A stretch of 27,883 nt of DNA from Verrucomicrobiales bacterium (GCA_003483645.1 DMYM01000431.1:1-27883); one strand, 5' to 3'. Shown: positions 15,928 to 24,107, numbered from the stretch's first letter. Notes: generated from the sequence alone by a model not told the origin. Numbers and translations are program-made.

Positions 15928-17424
15928 ATGAATCTTCACGACCACCAACTCTCCATCACACGCCGCCAGCTCTTTGGGCGCTCCGCCCTCGGGCTGGGAA
16001 CCGCGGCCATGGCACAGATGCTGCCCCACGAATTGCTGGCGGCCGAGGGAAAGGCCGCCCTCAATGGCGGAATTCACCATCGTGCTACTGCCAAGCGCGT
16101 CATCTATCTCTTCATGAGCGGGGGGCCCAGCCACCTCGACACCTGGGACTACAAGCCCAGGATGCGTGAGATGTTCGGCCAGGACCTGCCCAAGCACATC
16201 CGCGACGGACAACGGATCACGGGGATGACCGCCGGGCAGAAAACGCACCCGGTCTGCCCTTCCAAGTACAAGTTTACCAAGCATGAAAACAACCAGGAGG
16301 GCCTGTGGGCAAGCGAGCTGCTTCCCCATACCGCCAAGGTCGCCAAGGAGCTCTGCGTGGTGAACAGCACCTACACCGAGGCCATCAACCACGATCCCGC
16401 CATCACCTACATCCAGACCGGTAGCCAGATCCCCGGGCGTCCCAGCCTGGGCGCCTGGCTCAGCTACGGACTGGGCAACATGAACGAGGACCTGCCCGGC
16501 TACATCGTCATGCATGCCAAAACCAGCTTCCCCGAGCAAAGCCTCTTCAACCGTCTCTGGGGTCCCGGCTTCCTGCCTGCCGAGCACCAGGGTGTGCTCC
16601 TCCGCAGCCAGGGCGATCCGGTCCTCTACCTCAGCAATCCCAAGGGCACCTCCCGCGAGGATCGCCGCGCCCAGCTCGACACCCTCGCTGCCCTCAACAG
16701 GAGCCAGCACGAGAAGTCCCTCGATCCCCAGACCCTCGCCCGCATCAAGCAGCACGAGATGGCCTTCCGCATGCAGACTTCCGTCCCTGAACTGATGGAT
16801 CTCACCAAGGAAAGCGACAAGACCTTCGAACTCTACGGCGAGGAGGCACGCCAGGCCGGCACCTTCGCGGCCTGCTGTCTCAATGCCCGCCGTCTCGCCG
16901 AGCGAGAGGTCCGCAACATCCAGATCTTCCACCGCGGCTGGGATGCCCACGGTGGCCTGCCCCGCGAGCACGAATCCCAGTGCAGGGACATCGACCGCGC
17001 CTGCTACGCCCTCATCACCGACTTGAAACAGCGCGGGATGCTCGATGAAACCCTCGTCGTCTGGGGCGGAGAATTCGGCCGCACCTCCTACTGCCAGGGC
17101 AAACTCACCAAGGAAAACTACGGACGCGATCATCACCCCCGCTGCTTTACCACCTGGATGGCCGGAGGCGGCATCAAGCCCGGCACCACCTACGGAAAGA
17201 GCGATGACTACGGCTACAATATCGCCAACCCCGACGGAACCCCCATGTTACCCAAGCCCGAGAAGGACAAGTGGACTCCCGGCACCATGCACATCCACGA
17301 CCGCAACGCCACTATCCTGCATCTTCTGGGTATCAACCACCGCCGCCTCACCTACCGCTACCAGGGACGCGACTTCCGCCTCACTGATATCCACGGTCAC
17401 GTGCTGAAGGATATCCTTACGTGA
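15928..17424 (+). CDS. DUF1501 family protein with Tat signal (first copy)
   Basis: A 498-aa protein with a twin-arginine signal TRRQLFGRSALGLG (residues 11-24), indicating export in folded form. The body has the DUF1501 marks: VIYLFMSGGPSHLDTWDYKP (58-77), VVWGGEFGRT (377-386), GRDHHP (399-404), FTTWMAGGGIKPG (407-419) and MHIHDRNATILHLLG (454-468). DUF1501 belongs, as I recall, to the alkaline phosphatase/sulfatase-like superfamily, and the Asp/His-rich motifs could bind metal, but no substrate is known. The ATG at 15928 is chosen because an ATG ten bases upstream is closed by TGA after two codons. The gene begins 42 bp after the DUF1549/DUF1553 stop, and the two protein families nearly always occur as neighbours in this superphylum. 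The protein is of usual length and looks intact. Confidence 0.9.
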   Translation: MNLHDHQLSITRRQLFGRSALGLGTAAMAQMLPHELLAAEGKAALNGGIHHRATAKRVIYLFMSGGPSHLDTWDYKPRMREMFGQDLPKHIRDGQRITGMTAGQKTHPVCPSKYKFTKHENNQEGLWASELLPHTAKVAKELCVVNSTYTEAINHDPAITYIQTGSQIPGRPSLGAWLSYGLGNMNEDLPGYIVMHAKTSFPEQSLFNRLWGPGFLPAEHQGVLLRSQGDPVLYLSNPKGTSREDRRAQLDTLAALNRSQHEKSLDPQTLARIKQHEMAFRMQTSVPELMDLTKESDKTFELYGEEARQAGTFAACCLNARRLAEREVRNIQIFHRGWDAHGGLPREHESQCRDIDRACYALITDLKQRGMLDETLVVWGGEFGRTSYCQGKLTKENYGRDHHPRCFTTWMAGGGIKPGTTYGKSDDYGYNIANPDGTPMLPKPEKDKWTPGTMHIHDRNATILHLLGINHRRLTYRYQGRDFRLTDIHGHVLKDILT

Positions 17425-17620
17425 GGATTACCGGAGGGCAGGCGTCCGCCGGATACCAACCGTCCCGGGCATGGTCACGGCGGGAATGAATCGTCATTGA
17501 ACAGACCGGGCAGGTCAGGGTCTGGAAACTGTTCACTGCTGGCGGCTCACTGAAACTGCCCTTCTCAGCTTTACACCTCTCCTTCCACGCTCGATACTGC
17601 AGAATCACCTTCGCGGACAT
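17417..17620 (-). CDS. Doubtful 67-aa antisense reading frame with CPxC motif in the gap between two DUF1501 genes
   Basis: An ATG frame on the (-) strand runs through the entire 194-bp gap and overlaps the neighbouring (+) genes by only a few bases at both ends. The product contains TLTCPVCSMTIHSRRDH and, further on, WYPADACPP; this gives a CPxC pair plus one more cysteine. That pattern is reminiscent of a small zinc ribbon but lacks the fourth ligand cysteine. No family was recognised and no ribosome binding site is visible. In GC-rich DNA a 67-codon open frame can easily occur by chance. It is listed because nothing else explains this unusually long gap inside a tight cluster. Confidence 0.12.
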   Translation of the reverse strand: MSAKVILQYRAWKERCKAEKGSFSEPPAVNSFQTLTCPVCSMTIHSRRDHARDGWYPADACPPVILT

Positions 17621-19064
17621 GTCCCGACTTCCGCATTATCATCCCACCCGCCGCACCGTCCTGCAGGCGGGTTCCATCGGTCTCATGGGGCTGGGGATGA
17701 ACCACCTGGGGCTGATCCGCTCGCTGGCAGCCGCAGGGACCAGAACCAGCAGCGCCAGGGCCCGTAACGTCATCTACATCTTCCTCTCCGGTGGACTCGC
17801 CCAGCACGAGTCCTTCGACATGAAGCCGGAGGCGCCTCGCGAGATCCGTGGGGAGTTCAGTCCCATCAGGACCAGGACCCCGGGTCTCCATATCTGCGAG
17901 CACCTCCCCGAATTGGCCAGGCGCAGTGAGATGTGGTCGCTCTGCCGCTCTCTGACCCACCCCTCGAACGAACACTCGCAGGGCCATCACATCATGCTCA
18001 CCGGGCGTAGCGAAATACCGCCCAACTTCAGCCCCAGCAAGCCACAGGAGAGCGATTGGCCATCCCTCGCAGCCCTGGCAAACGAGCTGCTTCCCCGACG
18101 TGGCAACCTCCCTCCCGCGATTGTTCTCCCCGACAAGATCAAGCATCGCACCGGCCGCATCATTCCCGGGCAGTTTGCCGGTCAACTGGGTGCCAAGAAG
18201 GAGCCCTTCTGGATTGAAGCCTCCCGATTTGACCCGAACTCCTACGGCGCCTATCCGGACTACCTTTTCCACCACGCCCGGGGAAAAGAAGACGGCAGCA
18301 ACCACAGTTTCGATTCTCCCACCTTTTCGCTTCCGGAGGGGTTGGACTTCCGCCGCCTGCGCGATCGGGTGAGCCTCCTTGAAAATCTCAATCAGCAGAG
18401 CGTTCACCTTGAGAAGGCCGGCGAAACCCATCAACTCGACCGTTATCAGGAGATGGTGGCCAACCTCCTGTTGGATCCCACCGTCAAGGATGCCTTCGAT
18501 GTGCACTCCGCCGATCCCGCATTACAGGAACGCTATGGACGGAATTCCTTCGGCTGGTCTCTCCTTCTCGCCCGCCAACTGGTCGAGGCCGGGGTGCGCC
18601 TGGTACAGGTCAACCTCGGCAACAATGAAGCCTGGGACACTCACCAGGCCGCTTTCCCCAATCTCCGGAACTACCTCCTCCCCCCGATGGACCGTGCCGT
18701 CTCGGCCCTCCTTGACGACCTCGGCGAACGTGGACTGCTGGAGAACACCCTCGTGGTGATGGCCAGCGAGTTCGGGCGCACCCCGCGCATCTTCAAGATC
18801 CCCAAGGCCAAGCTCCCTGGCCGCGATCACTGGGGGGCGGTCCAGACCGTTTTCTTCGCCGGGGGCGGTGTAGAGGGCGGACGGGTAATCGGTTCCTCCG
18901 ACCAGAAGGGCGAATTCCCTGCCCGTGATCCCCAGAAGCCGGAAGATCTGGCCGCCACCATTTACGACGCCCTGGGCCTGCCCCCCAGCATCAGATGGCA
19001 CGACCCCGAGCAACGTCCGCACTTCCTGTATCACGGGAAACCCATGGCCGGGCTCTTCTCCTGA
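17619..19064 (+). CDS. DUF1501 family protein with Tat signal (second, divergent copy)
   Basis: A 481-aa protein with Tat motif TRRTVLQAGSIGLMGLGM (10-27) and the DUF1501 core: VIYIFLSGGLAQHESFDMKP (51-70), HICEHLPELARR (91-102), HGHH-type segment SQGHHIMLTGR (120-130), VVMASEFGRTPR (379-390), LPGRDHW (399-405) and FFAGGGVEGGRVIG (412-425). It is not a recent duplicate of the preceding DUF1501 gene: the two share only the family motifs, and here the metal-site segment reads SGGLAQHESFD instead of SGGPSHLDTWD. It resembles the subgroup whose usual partner is a different DUF1549 protein, yet no second partner lies next to it on this side. It is separated from the preceding gene by 194 bp, much more than the 42 bp inside the upstream pair, so it may have its own promoter. 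Function unknown. Confidence 0.88.
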   Translation: MSRLPHYHPTRRTVLQAGSIGLMGLGMNHLGLIRSLAAAGTRTSSARARNVIYIFLSGGLAQHESFDMKPEAPREIRGEFSPIRTRTPGLHICEHLPELARRSEMWSLCRSLTHPSNEHSQGHHIMLTGRSEIPPNFSPSKPQESDWPSLAALANELLPRRGNLPPAIVLPDKIKHRTGRIIPGQFAGQLGAKKEPFWIEASRFDPNSYGAYPDYLFHHARGKEDGSNHSFDSPTFSLPEGLDFRRLRDRVSLLENLNQQSVHLEKAGETHQLDRYQEMVANLLLDPTVKDAFDVHSADPALQERYGRNSFGWSLLLARQLVEAGVRLVQVNLGNNEAWDTHQAAFPNLRNYLLPPMDRAVSALLDDLGERGLLENTLVVMASEFGRTPRIFKIPKAKLPGRDHWGAVQTVFFAGGGVEGGRVIGSSDQKGEFPARDPQKPEDLAATIYDALGLPPSIRWHDPEQRPHFLYHGKPMAGLFS

Positions 19065-19078
19065 CCGGACCCGTCCGG
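19065..19078 (+). terminator. Hairpin directly after the second DUF1501 stop codon
   Basis: CCGGAC (19065-19070) and GTCCGG (19073-19078) are perfect reverse complements; in RNA a 5-bp stem with a 4-base loop would form. It starts on the base after the TGA stop and lies between convergent genes. There is no following T-run, so termination is only a suggestion. Confidence 0.25.
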
Positions 19079-19147
19079 AGCGCCTGATACCGATGTCCCT
19101 CCGCTCCAACCTGCCCCCGGTGACTGGATCCAGCCTCCAGTTACCCC

Positions 19148-19807
19148 TTAACCGGGATCAGGAGAAATCTCCTTTTCCTCCTGCCCAGCGTCGGCATCCG
19201 GACCTTTACCAACCAGTTTCGACGATCCGATCCCGAACATGGTGAGCGCTTCCAGGGTGGCGTGCATGGAGGCCTGCAGGGGGTGGACTCGTTCGCGGGG
19301 AACCAACTGCACCTGTCCGATAGTGGCGGCCGGCACCGAGGGCAGGAAGACCGCCACTTTCCCGTCGGCCAACTTTTCGATTTCAAATCCAACCGCCCGC
19401 GAGTCGGAGCCGTAGAGATCCACCAGCACGGGACGAAACTGTCGTTCTTCCTCATGCCCGAGATACTGGTGAATCAGGGTCCGGACAATACTGTATCCCG
19501 GAATACGCTCGAGAAGAAAGCGCTCGATCCAGCCCCGCATCGCTGATCCCCACCGCGTCCTGACCGCAACCCCGGTGAAGTAGCAGAGCAGCACTACTGA
19601 CAACAGGGCCATGGCGATTACCGAGTAGCGCATGAAGACCGAGTCAAAGGGAAGCTTCTCCACCACGGGGAGCAGGAGCGACCTGAAGAGAGAGGTGATC
19701 TGCCAGAGAGAAAATCCGATAATTCCAACCGGGACTACCACCAGCACGGCACCCATCAGTGTTGTCTTAAGGAATCCGAGGGGCTTTCCTTCCTTGTCCG
19801 TAGCCAT
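19148..19807 (-). CDS. DUF502 family membrane protein
   Basis: A 219-aa protein with two hydrophobic segments: residues ~12-41 (FLKTTLMGAVLVVVPVGIIGF) and ~58-82 (MALLSVVLLCYFTGVAV). A soluble domain follows. The DUF502 layout is visible: a TM pair, then LLERIPGYSIVRTLIHQ (98-114), then FRPVLVDLYGSDSRAVGFEIEK (124-145), VAVFLPSVPAATIG (151-164) and a C-terminal helix after VHPLQASMHATLEAL. In relatives the VxVFVPTTPNPTSG motif is more threonine/proline-rich; here it is VFLPSVPAATIG. The C-terminus is charged and looks disordered. Function in the family is unknown. It begins 67 bp after the cytochrome b-c gene stop on the same strand and may be co-transcribed with it. It is convergent with the second DUF1501 gene. 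The start ATG matches the usual family N-terminus, with about ten residues before TM1. Confidence 0.85.
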   Translation of the reverse strand: MATDKEGKPLGFLKTTLMGAVLVVVPVGIIGFSLWQITSLFRSLLLPVVEKLPFDSVFMRYSVIAMALLSVVLLCYFTGVAVRTRWGSAMRGWIERFLLERIPGYSIVRTLIHQYLGHEEERQFRPVLVDLYGSDSRAVGFEIEKLADGKVAVFLPSVPAATIGQVQLVPRERVHPLQASMHATLEALTMFGIGSSKLVGKGPDADAGQEEKEISPDPG

Positions 19808-19874
19808 GACTCATTTCTGCACGAATCGACAAAAGTGTCGACGCTTTGGAGCGGATCCTCCCCTTAAAGCGGCT

Positions 19875-21950
19875 TCAACCTGCAGGAGGCAGTTTCTCCT
19901 CCGGTTTGTCATCCTCGGTCAGTTCCTCCCCCTCTGATCCGCCCTCCGTTCCTTCGTCCTGCGGCGGCTCATACCACTCGCCGCGCAGCCAATCGACGAT
20001 GAAGCCGATTTCCTGGTCACTGAGTTGAGCGGGGCGCTCAAGAGAGCCATCCTCCTTATACTTCGGACCAAAGATGGACATGCGCTCATTTCGCTTCCCG
20101 TAGAAACGCTTGTGGGAGGGATTCCTGATGAAGGAAATTTGCCACTCCCGGTTGCCATAGCCCGTCAGATCGATGCCCTTCTCTCCTTCTCCGTGGTAGA
20201 CATGACAGTCGGTGCATTCAATCGAAAGCAATTCGCGACCTTCCTCGATAAGATCGACATCAGCCGCATCGATTGCTCGCTGGGCCTTTAACTGGGCTTC
20301 GGCGGAAAGAGCCACCCCTATCGCGTGAACCTCTTCCGAAGGAAGAGCCCCAAAGCTGTCACCCTTGAGAAACTTCAACATCTTGCTGCCTTCGATAAGC
20401 TTGGTCGCACCCAGGAAATCGGGATGCGCGAAGGACTCCGCATTCAGAATCTTCCTGGACCACTCACGCCCCGCGAAGCCCTTCAAATCGGAAGCGCTCT
20501 GTTGATTCTTCCTCTGCTGATCCATCCCATCGTGTCCGCCGTAACCATGGCAGGAGGCGCAGTTCTTCGCGAAAAGCTTCGGGCCCTGGATAAGCGGGTC
20601 GTTGCGCAGCAGGCTGATCGCCCCCTCCGGCGGGATTCCGTCGGGCGACTTGGCCAGGACCCTGACCCGGTCGGCTTCACGATGGGCTACCGCCACCGCG
20701 GCCTGGTGCCCGGCACTCGTCCAGTCATGCGTAAAGGCCGCCAGCGTGTAATGCACGAAGCCTCCCAGCACTACCACGAGGAAGACGAGATTGAACATGT
20801 GCCCGACACGCTTGCGGCCAATGAAGGGCATGAGGAAGACAACCGTCGCCACGACGCCGGGAATGACGAAAGCCCCCGTGATCAGGTCGAAGTCCTTGAG
20901 CAGGGCAAAGAGGGCCATGAAATACCAGTCCGGGCGAGCTGCGGAATAGTTTTCCGACGGATCAGCGGGCGCGCTCAGCTCCGTCCCAACCTGACCCACA
21001 AAAAAGAGGACCCCACCCATCACCACCGCACAGGCAATGGCATCGCGCAGGACCTGGTCCGGCCAGAAATAGGCGTCACCGCGACGGGGGCGGACGTCGT
21101 CCTCTTCCTCCAGTCCCCTCTTGCGCACGTAGAGATAGAGCACCCGCAACAGGCAGAGAACCGTGATCACTCCGGGCACGATTCCCACCATCGGCCTGGA
21201 TTCCTCCGGAAAGGCCCTCCAGTTGATGCCAACCATCGTCATGGCAAAGCCCATCGTGAAGCACGACACCCACCAGAAGTGACGGGTGGAAGCAGCTGTC
21301 TTGTGTGCTGCGGGTGTGATCCCGTGCTTCCTGAAAAGGTAGATATGCAGAACAATGAGACCGATCAAAAGGGCCGGCAGCACCCCGGCATGCAGGGCAA
21401 AGAAACGGGTGAGGGTATGATGTCCCGCCTCGTTTCCGCCGATGAGAAGGGGCTTGAGGTAATCTCCGATGAGGGGCGTGTTCCCCACAATGTTGGTGGC
21501 TACCTCGGTAGCCCAGTATCCTTTCTGATCCCAGGGCAGAAGGTAGCCGGTGAGCCCGAGACCCATCGTCAATCCCAGGAGAGCGAGCCCAAACCAGAAG
21601 TTGAATTCTCGCGGGGCCTTGTAGGCTCCGTCCACCACCACCTGCACCAGGTGAAGAACCAACAGCACGATCATGAACTGTGCAGTCCAGTGATGGATCC
21701 CCCGTAGCCAGTCGCCGCCTTTCACGTTCTCCTGGAGATGATACACGCTCTCCCACGCCGAGTTCGCGCTCGGACTGTAGAACATCCAGAGCATGATCCC
21801 CGTAATGAACTCGACCAGGATGGCAAAGGTCAGGGTGCTCCCCCACACATAGCGCCAGCGCGCCCCGCCAGGAATATTCTCAAAGAGCGCCTCGCGGGTG
21901 AGTCGCCGGATGCCGGTACGGTTGTCGAGCCAGTTCAGCAAGGACTTCAT
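19875..21950 (-). CDS. Cytochrome b (b6-type) fused to C-terminal di-haem cytochrome c
   Basis: This 691-aa protein joins the membrane cytochrome b of a quinol:cytochrome c oxidoreductase to a periplasmic di-haem cytochrome c. Haem b ligands are H86 (RGIHHWTA) and H100 (LLVLHLVQ), H187 (FALHAGVLP) and H202 (IVLHIYLF). These pair as 86/187 and 100/202, with the same numbering as chloroplast b6. The quinol-oxidation-site motif is PDWY (340-343) instead of PEWY. The subunit IV-like part (~290-410) is in the same chain, so b is unsplit. Haem c sites are CASCH (464-468) and CTDCH (579-583), with M524 and M624 as candidate axial methionines. The cysteine that anchors the extra c-type haem in b6 aligns with V35, so that haem is probably absent. 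The chain ends in an acidic tail (~660-691). The Rieske gene ends 28 bp upstream on the same strand, so the two form an operon for an energy-conserving bc-type complex passing electrons from (mena)quinol to a downstream c-type acceptor. Confidence 0.92.
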   Translation of the reverse strand: MKSLLNWLDNRTGIRRLTREALFENIPGGARWRYVWGSTLTFAILVEFITGIMLWMFYSPSANSAWESVYHLQENVKGGDWLRGIHHWTAQFMIVLLVLHLVQVVVDGAYKAPREFNFWFGLALLGLTMGLGLTGYLLPWDQKGYWATEVATNIVGNTPLIGDYLKPLLIGGNEAGHHTLTRFFALHAGVLPALLIGLIVLHIYLFRKHGITPAAHKTAASTRHFWWVSCFTMGFAMTMVGINWRAFPEESRPMVGIVPGVITVLCLLRVLYLYVRKRGLEEEDDVRPRRGDAYFWPDQVLRDAIACAVVMGGVLFFVGQVGTELSAPADPSENYSAARPDWYFMALFALLKDFDLITGAFVIPGVVATVVFLMPFIGRKRVGHMFNLVFLVVVLGGFVHYTLAAFTHDWTSAGHQAAVAVAHREADRVRVLAKSPDGIPPEGAISLLRNDPLIQGPKLFAKNCASCHGYGGHDGMDQQRKNQQSASDLKGFAGREWSRKILNAESFAHPDFLGATKLIEGSKMLKFLKGDSFGALPSEEVHAIGVALSAEAQLKAQRAIDAADVDLIEEGRELLSIECTDCHVYHGEGEKGIDLTGYGNREWQISFIRNPSHKRFYGKRNERMSIFGPKYKEDGSLERPAQLSDQEIGFIVDWLRGEWYEPPQDEGTEGGSEGEELTEDDKPEEKLPPAG

Positions 21951-21978
21951 CGCGGCAGGGAATCAGGGGTTGCGCAGG

Positions 21979-22647
21979 TCATGAGACCGCCTTCTTTTCG
22001 GTGATGCCGGCCTTGAATTTCTGGAAGCGTACCCAGACTTCCCCCTTCTCCAGCTTCTCCTGGTCCACTTCCAGTTCATCGAGACCACGCTTGGCCTGAG
22101 TGTTATCAGGAGCCAGGCTGCCATCCGTCCGGAAGCTGCTCTCGTGACAGGGGCAGTAGTAATGTGCACCATGAGCACCTTCCCTGCGGTACTCCACTGC
22201 ACATCCGGCATGCGGGCAACTCGCACTGAAGACCACGACCTTCTTCTCCGCGAAACGCTGGGCATAGACCAGCCCCAGCGGAAGATCCTTGTAGGTGGTC
22301 CAGGCATCGGTCTTGTCCGCGATCACCTTGAAGGCCTGAGGAGGCCCACCCACTTCCAGGCTGTCCAGGGTTGTCAGACGCGCCACGATCCCGCCCGCCT
22401 TCCTGCTGAAGAGCGGACTGAGCACCACCCGCAGCCCTACCACGGTGGGCGCCGCCACGATCGCACCCCCGAGCGCGATACTTAAGAATTCCCGTCGTAG
22501 GGGACTTGCATCCACGGGGGACGCAGGTTCACCCGGATCCTCTCCTCCCTCTTTCAGCTTTTCTTGCGCCCCCCCATCCCGCACCCCGCGAAGTGCCTGA
22601 GACATCGGCACATCGGCAATATCGTCATCTGGATCGTTAATGGCCAT
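21979..22647 (-). CDS. Rieske [2Fe-2S] protein of the cytochrome bc-type complex
   Basis: A 222-aa membrane-anchored iron-sulfur protein. Cluster-binding motifs are CPHAGC (144-149) and CPCH (165-168); C144, H146, C165 and H168 bind the 2Fe-2S centre, and C149/C167 form the usual disulfide. A single membrane anchor at ~54-80 follows LRREFLSIALGG, a twin-arginine motif typical of Tat-inserted Rieske proteins. The N-terminal ~50 residues before the arginines are long, acidic and proline-rich; they would stay in the cytoplasm, and I see no known domain in them. In the complex the head domain takes one electron from quinol bound at the cytochrome b PDWY site and hands it to the cytochrome c part. 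It stands 28 bp upstream of the b-c fusion gene, an order (Rieske then b) usual for this operon. Upstream, a 146-bp gap separates it from the oxidoreductase gene, so a promoter probably lies there. Confidence 0.93.
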   Translation of the reverse strand: MAINDPDDDIADVPMSQALRGVRDGGAQEKLKEGGEDPGEPASPVDASPLRREFLSIALGGAIVAAPTVVGLRVVLSPLFSRKAGGIVARLTTLDSLEVGGPPQAFKVIADKTDAWTTYKDLPLGLVYAQRFAEKKVVVFSASCPHAGCAVEYRREGAHGAHYYCPCHESSFRTDGSLAPDNTQAKRGLDELEVDQEKLEKGEVWVRFQKFKAGITEKKAVS

Positions 22648-22793
22648 CTTATGTTCCGAATGATACGGCCGGAACTCTACCGCGATGTCCCCTTCATCTC
22701 AAGGCAGCAGCGTGATCGTGCGAGCACAAATCCCAGTCCGAAGATCTTCCAATGCAGATTCTCTCCAATCGGAGATCTCAATCCTGAAATCCA

Positions 22794-24107
22794 TCAAACA
22801 CCCCACCCCCTCCGCGGTTCGCTCCTGATGAGCTGATCGGCTTCCGGGTTCCCCCTGGCTTTCAGGTTCTCCGCGTCCCACTCAATTTTCCTGCTACTAC
22901 GCAAGGCCACGTTACCCAGCAGGACCATCTCGGTAAGCGGAACCGAGTATTCGAAATTCGAAAGGCAGAGAGAGCCTCCCTTGCAGGCCTTTATCCACTC
23001 CTTATAGGGGTTGTCTCCCACCCGCGGGAAGACCGGATCGGGATCCTCATAATTCAACTCCTTACCCTCCGCCAGCACGCGGAAGCCATTCGGGTTCCAC
23101 TCACGGAAGGCGATGGTAGCCTTTGAACCGACGATGAGGCTGCCATTCTTCGGCAGACTCTTCTCCCCTATGATGTCAGGGCTCGGCTTCTTGCCTCCAT
23201 CGTACCAGGTCAGGCTCACCGGCGGCTTTTCACCCCGAGCGGGAAACTCATAACGAATCACGCTCCACTTCGGCGCGGTATCCTTGTTCACACCCGAGAC
23301 GTCGGCCATCACGCTGGTGGGCGCACCAAGGTCCAGGGCCCAGAAGGCGGCATCCATGTTGTGGCAACCCATGTCACCAAGCGCTCCCGTCCCGAAGTCC
23401 CAGAAACCGCGCCATTTGAAGGGATGGTAACCGTCGTGATAGGGGCGCTCCGGGGCGGCTCCCAGCCACAGATCCCAGTCGAGATACTCGGGCACCGGCT
23501 TGGAACCCTTGGGCCGATCCATCCCCTGCGGCCAGATCGGTCGGTCGGTCCACACGTGTGCCTCCTTCACCTCCCCGATGATTCCGGACCGCACCACTTC
23601 CACCAGCTTGCGCGTGCTGCTGTAGGAGTGCCCCTGGTTGCCCATCTGCGTGATGACTTTCTTTTCCCGGGACAGCTTCAGCATTTCACGGGCCTGCCAG
23701 ACACTGTGCGCGAGCGGCTTCTGCACGTAGACGTGCAACCCCAGCTGCATTGCCAGCATGCTGGCCGGGAAGTGATGATGATCCGGTGTACTGACCGTCA
23801 CCGCATCGAGCTTGTCGCCGACCTTCTCCAGCATCACACGGTAGTCGCTGAAGGTCTGCGCCTTGGGAAACCTCCCCTTCCGGGCGCGCAACGTCCGTTC
23901 ATCGACATCACAGAGCGCGACAATATTTTCGCTCATTACGCCCTCACTGTCCGCGGTTCCCTTGCCACCCGCACCAATCACACCGATATTAAGCTTTTCG
24001 TTTGGGGAAACCTTGCGCCCGAAGAGCGAACCGCTGGGCAGGATCAAGGGACCGACAACTGAAGCGGATGTTCCCAGAAATCGCCGACGAGACAGGTTGG
24101 CTTTCAT
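22794..24107 (-). CDS. Tat-exported Gfo/Idh/MocA family NAD(P)-dependent oxidoreductase
   Basis: A 437-aa protein starting MKANLSRRRFLGTSASVVG: a twin-arginine signal (residues 6-12) and a hydrophobic stretch, so it is probably exported already folded with cofactor. I start at the ATG at 24107 because it sits just before this signal; the open frame continues 47 codons upstream without likeness. The Rossmann fold is shown by IGVIGAGGKG (41-50) and ALCDVDE (64-70). The family's EKP motif is replaced by QKP (129-131, VQKPLAHS), as in many exported members of this group; the lysine is kept. Substrate-side motifs are STPDHHHF (106-113), GDMGCHNMDAAFWAL (244-258) and WDFGTGALGD. Family members oxidise or reduce sugar hydroxyls or act in retaining glycoside cleavage; the substrate is not predictable. 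It lies 144 bp downstream of the PfkB kinase on the same strand. Confidence 0.9.
   Translation of the reverse strand: MKANLSRRRFLGTSASVVGPLILPSGSLFGRKVSPNEKLNIGVIGAGGKGTADSEGVMSENIVALCDVDERTLRARKGRFPKAQTFSDYRVMLEKVGDKLDAVTVSTPDHHHFPASMLAMQLGLHVYVQKPLAHSVWQAREMLKLSREKKVITQMGNQGHSYSSTRKLVEVVRSGIIGEVKEAHVWTDRPIWPQGMDRPKGSKPVPEYLDWDLWLGAAPERPYHDGYHPFKWRGFWDFGTGALGDMGCHNMDAAFWALDLGAPTSVMADVSGVNKDTAPKWSVIRYEFPARGEKPPVSLTWYDGGKKPSPDIIGEKSLPKNGSLIVGSKATIAFREWNPNGFRVLAEGKELNYEDPDPVFPRVGDNPYKEWIKACKGGSLCLSNFEYSVPLTEMVLLGNVALRSSRKIEWDAENLKARGNPEADQLIRSEPRRGWGV

Noticed and set aside
15553..17136. A 527-codon (-) frame across the DUF1549/DUF1501 junction
   Set aside because: Antisense to two well-supported genes; the Gly/Val/Leu/Glu-rich translation has no motif.
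20325..21707. A 460-codon (+) frame opposite cytochrome b
   Set aside because: Antisense to the haem-ligand region of a certain gene; the translation is His/Arg/Glu-rich without likeness to any family.
22762..22775. TCTCC-AATC-GGAGA hairpin downstream of the Gfo/Idh/MocA gene as a terminator
   Set aside because: A short stem without a following T-run on the (-) strand; too weak to call.
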